Source: Mariniphaga sp041687255
Lineage (GTDB): Bacteria > Bacteroidota > Bacteroidia > Bacteroidales > Prolixibacteraceae
NCBI GenBank assembly: GCA_041687255.1
Contig: JAWLCL010000008.1
Coordinates: 1-64,000 of the forward strand
Reading direction: 5' to 3'
DNA length: 64,000 nucleotides
The notes beneath the pieces are model-generated. The model had not been told where the DNA came from. It ran no database searches and was given only the letters and a program-made list of their open reading frames with translations. A program made the position numbers and the translations under genes. Of this stretch, positions 28,179 to 36,370 are shown piece by piece. Position 1 is the stretch's first letter. Each line of letters begins with the position of its first letter.

Positions 28179-28402
28179 TTATATTTATCTGAAAGATAAT
28201 CGTACTTTGATTTTTCAGTGTCATCATTTCTTAAAAAACCCTTCCATTTTTTTACAAATTCCTTCGCCGTTAATGCTTTCTCTGTCCTGTCCTCTTTTTG
28301 CAAAATAATGACATCAACCTCCTTATTGAAAAGTGTAGGGTCAAGTGGAACAGAAATCATTCCTTCCTGTGATATTTTAGTTTTATACCTGTAAACCTTC
28401 AT
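28175..28402 (-). CDS. Probable antitoxin partner of the PIN toxin
   Basis: 75 residues. The N-terminal half (YRYKTKISQEGMISVPLDPTLFNKEVDVIILQKED) looks like a small beta-rich DNA-binding fold of the AbrB/swapped-hairpin kind. The charged C-terminal half (TAKEFVKKWKGFLRNDDTEKSKYDYLSDKYK) would be the flexible arm that wraps the toxin. Its position directly before and overlapping the PIN gene by four bases is the main evidence. It probably autorepresses the pair. Family name not recognised with certainty. Confidence 0.75.
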   Translation of the reverse strand: MKVYRYKTKISQEGMISVPLDPTLFNKEVDVIILQKEDRTEKALTAKEFVKKWKGFLRNDDTEKSKYDYLSDKYK

Positions 28403-28464
28403 CCTGTTATTTTTTATAAAAATACAAAAAATAATCTAGGATCAGAATACAGTGGAAAATGAAC

Positions 28465-29988
28465 TTAAGCCAGCCACTCCCGCTGACGGTTCTTCAGGTT
28501 ATTGAGTACATCGATGGTGGTATTTACATCGTTCACCACCTGGAAGTCGAACATACCCACACAGATGAAATCGGCACCGTTTTCAAAAGCCCAGTTAAAT
28601 CCGTCTTCCGGAGAAATGGCCCCGGCTGCCAGCACCTTAAAGCCCATTACCGGCACTTTTGCCCGCTGCACAAACTCTACAGTGCGGTCGGGGAACAGGC
28701 AGAAGCAGTTGTCGTGGAACCGGTTATGGTCGAGGTATTTCTTGCCGTCCACTTCAAACGGTAGGCGGTTTTCGATGGGGTGGGCCGACCAGTACTTATC
28801 GTGGTGCATGGTTTTCATGTAATAATCGGGAATGATGCCCTGCTCCTCGCAGGCAATCAATGCGTCCACGGTATGTGAGGCCAGTCCGGCAGTGATGCCG
28901 TGGGAGCGGATTTTCTCCAGCATCTTGTCAATCACATCCATCCGGTTGTCGCGCACCAGCCAGTCGCACCAGTTGCCCTGCACCTGGATGATGTCCATGC
29001 CCATATCAACCGCCTTATTGAGGTTTACAAAGTAGTCATTGTTTTCCATGTCGGGGTGCACCTGCACGATCACCTTGATGTTGCTGCCGGTCAGTTTTTT
29101 ATATTTCACCATCGTTTCCATGGTGGGGAACCCGATGTTGATTGTATTGATACCGGCCTTTTCGGCAAGCATCAGGGTTTCAAAGATTTTCTTTTCGGTG
29201 TTGTAGGCCCTGAAAAGCGAAGGCACATATATCAGGTCGCGCGAATGCGCCCAGCCACCGATGAGGTTGCCTCCGAACACCAGCCGGCTGATTTCATGTT
29301 CGCCGAGCTTTCCTTTGGGCAGTTCCCCTTTAAGCTGACTGATGTCGGCGCCGCCCACCTGGATGGTGGCACCCGACAAGGTGTCGACACCGAACTCCTG
29401 CGATTCGCGGAAAGCGCCTAAACCAATAATTCCCAGGGCAGGAAGGGTTGCCAGGTTTTTCAGGACTTCACGCCGTGAATTTACCATCTGAGGATTGACA
29501 GCAGCCGGTTTTTCTCCAACCTGCTGTTTCGTCCGAAACCAGGGAAGGGCATGAATGCCGTATCCTTTTTCCTTCATCAGCAAAATTCCCAGCAGGGCAA
29601 TGGCTTCAATCAGGTTCTTGTTAACCAGGAACAGGCTTCCCTCTGCCGGAGCAAACAAAGAGCCCCCAAAAGGAGGATAGGCAAAATAGTAAAGCATCAG
29701 CAGGGCAATCCCGCCAACGGCAGCATAACGGATTGCAATCCCCAGGAAAAGCGCCAGCCCGATGAGAATAAGTGCGGTAATATTTACAGGGTCGATAATG
29801 TTCATCAATCCTTCGGACGAGGCCATCCAGCGGTAAAAACCGGCAAACGGGCCGGTGGCATTGGCCAGAAATCCTGTGGCTGTCCAGTTTACGGCCCAAA
29901 GCTTGGCCAGTCCTTCATATAAAAAATGCCAGCCAATGGTTACCCGGAACAGGGTGATGATGAGTTTTTTCCAACTTTGACTATTCAT
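28465..29988 (-). CDS. DoxX-like membrane domain fused to an aldo-keto-type TIM-barrel protein
   Basis: 507 residues. Residues 1-150 form a DoxX-like domain with four hydrophobic helices (FRVTIGWHFLYEGLAKLW; ITALILIGLALFLGIAIRYAAVGGIALLMLYYFAYPP; NLIEAIALLGILLM). A Tat-like segment, RREVLKNLATLPALGIIGLGA, lies at about 175-195. The rest resembles the TIM-barrel proteins of Planctomycetes and Bacteroidota with HEISRLVFGGNLIGGWAHSRDLIYV, related to aldo/keto reductases. The ATG at 29988 is preceded by AGGGAACCCT; an in-frame TTG at 30018 lies inside the promoter and is rejected. The internal RR signal suggests the barrel lies outside the membrane. Role unknown. Confidence 0.75.
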   Translation of the reverse strand: MNSQSWKKLIITLFRVTIGWHFLYEGLAKLWAVNWTATGFLANATGPFAGFYRWMASSEGLMNIIDPVNITALILIGLALFLGIAIRYAAVGGIALLMLYYFAYPPFGGSLFAPAEGSLFLVNKNLIEAIALLGILLMKEKGYGIHALPWFRTKQQVGEKPAAVNPQMVNSRREVLKNLATLPALGIIGLGAFRESQEFGVDTLSGATIQVGGADISQLKGELPKGKLGEHEISRLVFGGNLIGGWAHSRDLIYVPSLFRAYNTEKKIFETLMLAEKAGINTINIGFPTMETMVKYKKLTGSNIKVIVQVHPDMENNDYFVNLNKAVDMGMDIIQVQGNWCDWLVRDNRMDVIDKMLEKIRSHGITAGLASHTVDALIACEEQGIIPDYYMKTMHHDKYWSAHPIENRLPFEVDGKKYLDHNRFHDNCFCLFPDRTVEFVQRAKVPVMGFKVLAAGAISPEDGFNWAFENGADFICVGMFDFQVVNDVNTTIDVLNNLKNRQREWLA

Positions 29989-30019
29989 AGGGTTCCCTTT
30001 TTTACAATTTATGTTCAAA

Positions 30020-30027
30020 CAAAAATA
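30020..30027 (-). promoter_or_regulatory. -7 promoter element of the DoxX fusion gene
   Basis: Reads TATTTTTG on the minus strand, 31 bases upstream of the chosen ATG at 29988. The rest of the 30019-30289 gap holds no gene. Confidence 0.5.
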
Positions 30028-30289
30028 TTAATTTACTGATTCAAAATGATTTTTCTTTAGAATTAAGAGTTTTGAATGAGATTATTTAGAATCCATATTG
30101 ATAAAAAACGGAACTTCTTTCCCGGACAGTTTTACGCTTTTATCCGGGTTAATTTCACATCTCCTTGCTGGTGCCACTTTTAATAAATAATTCTTTCAGG
30201 AGCCTAATATTCAGCAGGAAAAAGCATGTTGTTCTTGATGTTTATCCTTAACTTGCACAGGCATTTTCATAACCTTAAAAACACGTATC

Positions 30290-30724
30290 ATGAACAATTT
30301 GGAAGTTTTAAAACAAGGTTATCAGTCCTTTGCTGAAGGGAAACTGGCAGAGGCGACAGAAAACTGGGCTCCTGATATTGTCTGGCAGGAATGTAAAGGG
30401 ATGCCTTTTGCAGCAGGTGATGGTACTTATAGGGGAATCCAGGAAGTTATATCAGGTGTACTGGCAAAAATACCTGAACATATCGATGATTTCAACATTG
30501 AAATCACTGATTTTGTGGATGGGGGTGATAAAATTGTAATGATTGGCTTTTACACCGGGATTTTTAAAGCTACCGGAAAAAAGTTTAAGGCAAACGCCAC
30601 TCACACATGGAGTTTTGAAAACGGCAAAGCCGTTCATTTCTTTCAGGCGGTTGACACCGCAGAAATAATCAGTCCGGTGGGCAAAGCTGAAGCAGGGAAG
30701 GAAATGGAGGCTATGGATTACTAA
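30290..30724 (+). CDS. SnoaL-like/NTF2-fold protein
   Basis: 144 residues of the NTF2-like superfamily: LEVLKQGYQSFAEGKLAEATENWAPDIVWQECKGMPFAAGDGTYRGIQEVISGVL, then DGGDKIVMIGFYTGIFKATGKKFKANATHTWSFENGKAVHFFQAVDTAEII. This is the limit-type ketosteroid-isomerase-related (SnoaL) pattern, with the family's conserved W and H around HTWSFENGKAVHF. Members are small enzymes or ligand-binding proteins with many roles. No signal peptide, so it is cytoplasmic. It stands alone and converges on the GH-A gene; the biochemical role cannot be inferred. Confidence 0.8.
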   Translation: MNNLEVLKQGYQSFAEGKLAEATENWAPDIVWQECKGMPFAAGDGTYRGIQEVISGVLAKIPEHIDDFNIEITDFVDGGDKIVMIGFYTGIFKATGKKFKANATHTWSFENGKAVHFFQAVDTAEIISPVGKAEAGKEMEAMDY

Positions 30725-30748
30725 CTTTTCTGTATTCTCTTTTTTGAA

Positions 30749-32971
30749 TTATTTTCTGACGATTAAATAATATAAGGTTTTATCCCTGACTCCGTCAATT
30801 TCAAACGATGAGTCGGATACCGGTACTTTGCTGCCGGTAAGTTTGCCGTCGTGATTGAGAAGAAAAACTTCATACGCAGTGGTGTCTTTTATTGAAACGG
30901 TTGCTTTAACCGGTTCCAGCAACAGCGGCATGCCTCCTTCGCTTTTCAGCATCACCATTGTGCCGGAATAATCATATTCCATTCCGGTATTGCGGGCGCG
31001 GGCAACAACAGTTACCAATATCTTTTCAGCTGTTGCCAAATCGCCTTTATCCGACAGGTCGGTTGCTAAAATTACAGCAAACGAATTCTCTGTGGTGATC
31101 TCCCAGTCGTCCAAACTAACTTTTTCGTTCTGTGCAAAACCAATGATTCCTTTGGTTCCCTTTGAATCAACAGTAACATATTGTTTTTCTCCGTAGTGCC
31201 ATTTCAGCTCTGCGGTCGCTGAGGCTATCGTTTTATTGTCCTTGTCCCAGTATTTGGAAGCATCTGCAATACCTGTTTCCATAAAGCTGTCGGTAAACCG
31301 GACAGGATAGCGGCCAACGGCCAGCATTTCAGGAGAAACAGTGCCTGAAAATTGTTTGTCGTCGTAATCCTGCTCCACCAGTTCGGTGAATCCCAGTTTT
31401 CCACCTGCCAGGGATGGGACATGCACATTGCGTGTAGCCATTACAGGGCCTTCTGTTATATCGTTTCGGTAAATCATACGTGCGAGAGCCGGGTACAGCC
31501 CCATGTGCAAGGGACTGGTTGCATTGTACACCCCATGACCCTCCGATTGAAGGTATCTGGAATATCGTGGTATATCGGTAGCAAAGGAAAAGGAAGCATC
31601 CCATCCCTGTAATCCCATACCGTAAATGGCAATAAGCGGAGCTGCTTCGGCAGTCCATTCGTTGGGCACCAGGCTCATCCATTCGGAAAAGGAAAACGGA
31701 CGGTTCACCACATCCTGCAAGCCGGTACTCAACAATCCGGACCCGGGCTGTGATACGAGAGGAGTGTTGTTTACCTCCCCTTCAGTCATGCGATGCCCTC
31801 CGGCACCACCACCAAAATAGTTGTGGCGGTCAATCATCCCTACTTCATAGTCAGCATGCAGGTTATACAAATGCGATGGACCTGATCCTGCCTGCCAGCA
31901 TGATCCTACCAAAACGCCTTTATAGCCGGTTTCGCGCACAGCCTTTTCAAATTTCCTGTAAAATTCCAGCTGCTTTTCATATAAAAACCGCATTTTATCA
32001 AGGATATGCACTGCCATTGGGCGGTTTTCTTTTAAGGCTGATTCATATTCCCGGCTGAATATGCCGTGATTGGGATTGGGAAAGATATTTTCCTTTTCCA
32101 GGGTTTCTCCTTCAGGAACCATTCCCTGTCCCCATGCTTTTATTAATCCATTCTGGCTTGTATATTTATTTTTCAGCCACTGCGAAAACTGGCGGCACAG
32201 CAAATCCCTGTATGTAGGAGCCTGTTCCAGTGCGCGGCCAATGGCACTCCAGAATATATTGTCTTCGTTCTGAAACTCTATAAAAGCCAGTGCCGGATCA
32301 TCGGCATACCGGAGACCGGTATGCGGATTTATATGGTTTAGCATATGCACGGTAAGGTCGATGCTCAGCTGTTGCAAATCGGGGGCAAAATTTACAAAAC
32401 TGGAGGTAGAGCCATTAAGATGTTCCCACGGATATTTCAGGTTTTTTATTTCATCATAAGCCAGCAGTTTGCTGCTGTCGCCGGGCATCACCCGGTGCCC
32501 GTAAATGTGTGACCAGCCATAATAAATTCCCTTTGCCCGCAACCGCGACTGGAAATAGTCGAACCGTTCAAACAGATCGGGGTTAAATTCAGTTGATATG
32601 TTATTGAAATAGGCATACCATGAAAACTTGTGAAAACGTACAGCATTGATTCCATATTTTGCAATGAAGTTGACAAAACTGTCGGCTTTCTCAGCGCTGA
32701 CATAAGGTAAACGGCTGCAGATGTTGGTGCCCCATAATTTAACGACTTCTCCATTTTCAAAAACCAGCTGGTCATCCTTGTTCTGAACAAAACCGAATTT
32801 CCCGGCAGGGGCATCCAGCCATGATTCCATTCCAATTATTCCAGGTTCAGTGTTGTTCGCAGGAAGGAACGGATACCAGCCTTCTATATCAACATGTTCA
32901 GGTTGAGCCTGAACTGAAATGATGGAAACCAGCATCATAAAAAAAAGGTTCAGCAGTTTTTTATACATCAT
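30749..32971 (-). CDS. Secreted clan GH-A glycoside hydrolase (GH5-like)
   Basis: A protein of 740 residues with a signal peptide (LLNLFFMMLVSIISVQAQ). The TIM barrel occupies about 45-470: VVKLWGTNICSRLPY, YGINAVRFHKFSWY, the acid/base candidate in FIEFQN235E236DN and the nucleophile candidate in FSFSE430W. The C-terminal 250 residues are beta-rich. The spacing of NE and SE on strands 4 and 7 fits clan GH-A. The exact family cannot be told; cellulase, mannanase or galactanase-like activities are possible. It has a perfect -7 element at 33055-33062 and is probably monocistronic. Confidence 0.75.
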   Translation of the reverse strand: MMYKKLLNLFFMMLVSIISVQAQPEHVDIEGWYPFLPANNTEPGIIGMESWLDAPAGKFGFVQNKDDQLVFENGEVVKLWGTNICSRLPYVSAEKADSFVNFIAKYGINAVRFHKFSWYAYFNNISTEFNPDLFERFDYFQSRLRAKGIYYGWSHIYGHRVMPGDSSKLLAYDEIKNLKYPWEHLNGSTSSFVNFAPDLQQLSIDLTVHMLNHINPHTGLRYADDPALAFIEFQNEDNIFWSAIGRALEQAPTYRDLLCRQFSQWLKNKYTSQNGLIKAWGQGMVPEGETLEKENIFPNPNHGIFSREYESALKENRPMAVHILDKMRFLYEKQLEFYRKFEKAVRETGYKGVLVGSCWQAGSGPSHLYNLHADYEVGMIDRHNYFGGGAGGHRMTEGEVNNTPLVSQPGSGLLSTGLQDVVNRPFSFSEWMSLVPNEWTAEAAPLIAIYGMGLQGWDASFSFATDIPRYSRYLQSEGHGVYNATSPLHMGLYPALARMIYRNDITEGPVMATRNVHVPSLAGGKLGFTELVEQDYDDKQFSGTVSPEMLAVGRYPVRFTDSFMETGIADASKYWDKDNKTIASATAELKWHYGEKQYVTVDSKGTKGIIGFAQNEKVSLDDWEITTENSFAVILATDLSDKGDLATAEKILVTVVARARNTGMEYDYSGTMVMLKSEGGMPLLLEPVKATVSIKDTTAYEVFLLNHDGKLTGSKVPVSDSSFEIDGVRDKTLYYLIVRK

Positions 32972-33054
32972 GGAAATCTACTTGAATTAAACTTCATTTG
33001 GTCAAAATTCACTGGCCGGTTGCGTTAATTTACTTTCCGGCAGGAATGAATGTT

Positions 33055-33062
33055 CAAATATA
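33055..33062 (-). promoter_or_regulatory. -7 promoter element of the GH-A hydrolase
   Basis: Reads TATATTTG on the minus strand, 83 bases upstream of the start codon. Confidence 0.45.
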
Positions 33063-33306
33063 AATAATGTTTACTGCCGGTAATGATTAAACTTTTAAAA
33101 CCGCCTGGAGGATGTTGTGGTTTTTGAGGCTTCTTGCTGAGGGCGGCTTTTGTGGCTCTTCGGCTCCTGATGGATGAACAGAATGAGGTTTTTTATTTCA
33201 ACCCTTAAAGGGTGTAGCATTAAAATTTCTACCTTTAGGTTTAATTTTTTGATGAAAATCATTTGAAGTCATTATAAATCAGGCGAACGGGTTTTGCAGG
33301 CGACTG

Positions 33307-33336
33307 CGAAGCACAGGGTTTCCGCTTCGTTTTTTT
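33307..33336 (+). terminator. Terminator-like hairpin in the leader of the glycosyltransferase gene
   Basis: CGAAGC-acagggtttcc-GCTTCG followed by seven further T residues, only 12 bases before the ATG at 33349. A near-consensus -7 box (TACCTTTA, 33230-33237) lies upstream. The leader of about 100 nt could be an attenuator, or the hairpin could end a short separate RNA. The remainder of 32972-33348 has no gene. Confidence 0.55.
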
Positions 33337-33348
33337 ATTTTTATTGGT

Positions 33349-34785
33349 ATGAAGAAAATTGATTGTTTTATTGCATTTACCACAAAAGAAGATACAGCTA
33401 AATCAGTTAGCCGGCTGAAATCAGTTTCCATAGTAAATGAAGTATTTGTTGTTGCCCCTGAAAGGATTGATATTCCTGAAGTGGAAGTGCTTGTTGCCCG
33501 ACAGCCTCATTCGGTATCTGCAATGCTGCAGATAGTGCAACATGTAAAAGCTCCTTTTGCCATGCTTGCCTTAAATAATACACCACTTGAGTTGGGGCAG
33601 TTTGCCTGCGAACGCCTGGTGCAGGTAGCCGAAGGTACCGGTGCGGCTATGGTATATGCCGATTACCGTGAGGTGAAAAACGACAGGGAAATCCTTCATC
33701 CGGTAATTGATTATCAGCAGGGAAGTCTGCGCGATGATTTCAATTTTGGCCCGGTACAGCTTTTTGATTCCGCAGTTATAAAAAGTTTTGAAGAAGAGGA
33801 TTTCTCATTTGCAGGTTATTACTCACTGCGGCTGCATGCGTCAAGATGTGGCGATGTTATTCATATTCCTGAAGTGCTTTCGACTATGGTGGAAACCGAT
33901 TTACGCCAATCGGGCGAAAAGCAGTTCGATTATGTAAGCGCGGGCGCCCGTGACAGGCAAATAGAAATGGAAAAAGCCTGTACCGGTCATCTGAAAAAAA
34001 CGGGTGCATTTCTCTCTCCTCCGTTTAAGGAAGTTGATTTCACTGAAGGCGCTTTTCCCGTGGAAGCATCGGTAATTATTCCGGTCAGGAACCGTATAAA
34101 AACAATTCGCGATGCCATTGAGTCGGTGCTGAGGCAGAAAACCAGCTTTGCGTATAATTTGATTGTCGTAGATAACTATTCTACTGATGGAACAACAGCG
34201 GTTCTTGAAGAATACGCAAAAAATGGAAAGCTGGTGCATGTAGTGCCGGCACGAAAAGATTTAGGTATTGGCGGCTGCTGGAACGAAGGCATTTTTCACC
34301 CGCAATGCGGGCGGTTTGCCGTACAGCTCGACAGCGATGACCTGTATGCCGGTGAAAATACCTTGCAGACAATCGTCGATAAGTTTCATGAAGAAAAATG
34401 TGCCATGGTGGTAGGCAGCTACCGGATGACTAATTTCAAACTCGAGGAAATCCCTCCGGGTGTTATTGACCATCGCGAATGGACACCCGAGAACGGTCCC
34501 AACAATGCCTTGCGAATAAATGGTATGGGTGCTCCCCGTGCATTTTACACTCCTGTGCTTCGGGAGATAAAAGTACCAAATGTAAGTTATGGGGAGGATT
34601 ATGCTGTTGGGCTTAGGATTTCGCGTACCTGGAAAATAGGACGTATTTATGAGCCGGTATACCTTTGCCGCCGATGGGATGACAATACCGATGCCTCGCT
34701 CGATATCACAAGGTTGAATGCACATAATTTATACAAAGACCGGATTCGCACACTGGAACTTGTGGCAAGAAGAAAAAAGGCTTAG
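33349..34785 (+). CDS. Family 2 glycosyltransferase with two GT-A-like halves
   Basis: 478 residues, cytoplasmic. The C-terminal half (about 240-460) is a normal GT2 domain: EASVIIPVRNRIKTIRDAIESVLRQ, LIVVDNYSTDGTTAVLEEYA, GIGGCWNEGI and the metal-binding FAVQLDSDDLYAGE. The N-terminal half (1-235) seems to be a second, degenerate GT-A domain (DCFIAFTTKEDTAKSVSRLKSV, MVYADYREVKNDREILHPVIDYQQGSLRDDFNFGPVQLFDS) lacking an obvious DxD. The DUF4922 gene follows, with a 49-codon frame between. Donor and acceptor sugars are unknown. Confidence 0.85.
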   Translation: MKKIDCFIAFTTKEDTAKSVSRLKSVSIVNEVFVVAPERIDIPEVEVLVARQPHSVSAMLQIVQHVKAPFAMLALNNTPLELGQFACERLVQVAEGTGAAMVYADYREVKNDREILHPVIDYQQGSLRDDFNFGPVQLFDSAVIKSFEEEDFSFAGYYSLRLHASRCGDVIHIPEVLSTMVETDLRQSGEKQFDYVSAGARDRQIEMEKACTGHLKKTGAFLSPPFKEVDFTEGAFPVEASVIIPVRNRIKTIRDAIESVLRQKTSFAYNLIVVDNYSTDGTTAVLEEYAKNGKLVHVVPARKDLGIGGCWNEGIFHPQCGRFAVQLDSDDLYAGENTLQTIVDKFHEEKCAMVVGSYRMTNFKLEEIPPGVIDHREWTPENGPNNALRINGMGAPRAFYTPVLREIKVPNVSYGEDYAVGLRISRTWKIGRIYEPVYLCRRWDDNTDASLDITRLNAHNLYKDRIRTLELVARRKKA

Positions 34786-34804
34786 GCACAGGTGCCGGCA
34801 AAGG

Positions 34805-34954
34805 ATGAAACAACCGGTAGTCTTCAGTCCAAAACAGAATGCAGGATTAAAACAGACGGATATAGCAGGCGCAGATGTATTATTTACAGAATCATGTAAA
34901 GACAGTTTTATTCTGCTGATGCAGTCGGCAAGAGGCTGGGTGGACAACAAATAA
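34805..34954 (+). CDS. Possible small protein of 49 residues
   Basis: An ATG frame that begins MKQPVVFSPKQNAGLKQTDI and ends QSARGWVDNK, filling most of the 195-base gap between the glycosyltransferase and the DUF4922 gene on the same strand. The composition is protein-like, with no long runs or rare-codon clusters, and the stop lies 26 bases before the next ATG. No family recognised. It could instead be a remnant of a longer gene lost between the two, or chance. Confidence 0.3.
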   Translation: MKQPVVFSPKQNAGLKQTDIAGADVLFTESCKDSFILLMQSARGWVDNK

Positions 34955-34980
34955 ACCAATTGAAATGAAGTGAAAATACA

Positions 34981-35982
34981 ATGATGCTTGAAGACATGAT
35001 TATTTCGGGGGAGGAACTTGCGAAGCATGGACCGGTCGATACCCTGAGCCAGCAAGCTGCTGCGCTTGTACAACAGCAGAAGGAAACCTGGGAACTGGCA
35101 GGAAAAAATTATGCAGCACTTGCGGATGTGCAGGTCAGGGAATTTGATTATGGTCATTTTCAGATTCATGTGCACCACAATCCGGGAAGGATGCGTTCCT
35201 CTTCTGCTGTAACCGATCCTCATACCATTGCTCAGCGGCCCTGTTTTTTATGTGCCCGGAATCTGCCTCCTGAACAAAAGGGCCTTCTTTTTGATAATGA
35301 TTACTTAATTCTTGCCAATCCGTTTCCAATTTTTCCGGTTCATCTTACAATACCTCACCTGGAACATATTCCTCAGCGTCTCGAACACTTTTTTCCTTCA
35401 ATGCTCGACCTGAGCAGGAGCCTTTCAGGATTTACCGTGTTTTATAACGGACCTCGCTGTGGTGCTTCGGCTCCCGACCATTTTCATTTTCAGGCAGGCA
35501 TAAGTGGCTTTTTGCGCATTGAAAAAGAGCTTGATGTTTTAAAACGAGACCATACAAAGGCATATTTTCAGAAGAAAGAGGTGGATATTTTTGCTGTCGA
35601 AAACTACCTGAGAAAGTTTTTTGCCCTGGTTTCTTCAGATAAAAATGCAATCATTGATGCGTTTGATTTTATCTATTCTTTTCTGGCGAAAGACACCATT
35701 GATGAACCCATGCTGAATGTTCTCGCCTGGTATGCAGAAGAAAAATGGCACATTGTTTTTTTTCCACGTGAGAAGCAACGCCCTTCCCATTTCTTTGAGT
35801 CGGGTGATAAACAGATAATAGTGGGACCGGCTGCCGTTGAAATGGGAGGTATTTTGATATTGCCCAGGCATGAGGATTTTGAAAGAATTAGTCCGGACAC
35901 AATTGCTGATATTTATAGTGAGGTCACTCTTTCTTCATCTTCTTTTAATCAATTGGTTAATGTTTTGCGGGAATACTGTTAG
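34981..35982 (+). CDS. DUF4922 protein, HIT/GalT-like nucleotide transferase fold
   Basis: 333 residues. It has C88-F-L-C91 (a probable zinc pair in RPCFLCARNLPPEQKG), then NPFPIFPVHLTIPHLEHIPQRL and GPRCGASAPDHFHFQAG with H167-F-H169-F-Q171. The HxHxQ motif is the nucleotidyl-accepting histidine motif of the HIT superfamily, as in Ap4A phosphorylase, GalT and plant GDP-galactose phosphorylase. It probably transfers or phosphorolyses a nucleotide-sugar or dinucleotide. It sits downstream of a GT2, so nucleotide-sugar metabolism is a fair inference. Cytoplasmic; no experimental function known to me. Confidence 0.8.
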   Translation: MMLEDMIISGEELAKHGPVDTLSQQAAALVQQQKETWELAGKNYAALADVQVREFDYGHFQIHVHHNPGRMRSSSAVTDPHTIAQRPCFLCARNLPPEQKGLLFDNDYLILANPFPIFPVHLTIPHLEHIPQRLEHFFPSMLDLSRSLSGFTVFYNGPRCGASAPDHFHFQAGISGFLRIEKELDVLKRDHTKAYFQKKEVDIFAVENYLRKFFALVSSDKNAIIDAFDFIYSFLAKDTIDEPMLNVLAWYAEEKWHIVFFPREKQRPSHFFESGDKQIIVGPAAVEMGGILILPRHEDFERISPDTIADIYSEVTLSSSSFNQLVNVLREYC

Positions 35983-36370
35983 TAATGTTTGTTTTGTTTC
36001 TTTTTTCAGCGTTGAACCAGTTGATCGTTAAGTTAATGTTCTGATTTTTATTTTGTTGTAAAAGCAGATTTACTGTCGATGGTTTCAAAAATTTACGAAC
36101 GTACACCTTCCCGGAATGAGCGGATTTTAAACCGTAAAAGGAAGTGGTGCAGAGTTGCTTTCGTAGAAAAGGATTAAAGTTGAAGCCACCAAAAGAATTT
36201 GATTAATCAATATCAAATGTTTAAATTGTTAGGATTATATTTTCTAAAAATTTTTAAGTGCCGGTATGCGGGCAAAAAAATATGCATGAGGAAATTGTAA
36301 AATAAAAGGTACAATTGTTTCATGTGGATATAAAAGGCACATTATCTTAAAAATAACCACCGGATACAGA
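35983..36370. other. Gene-free spacer
   Basis: 388 AT-rich bases between two rightward genes. No hairpin, promoter box or reading frame stands out. Confidence 0.5.
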
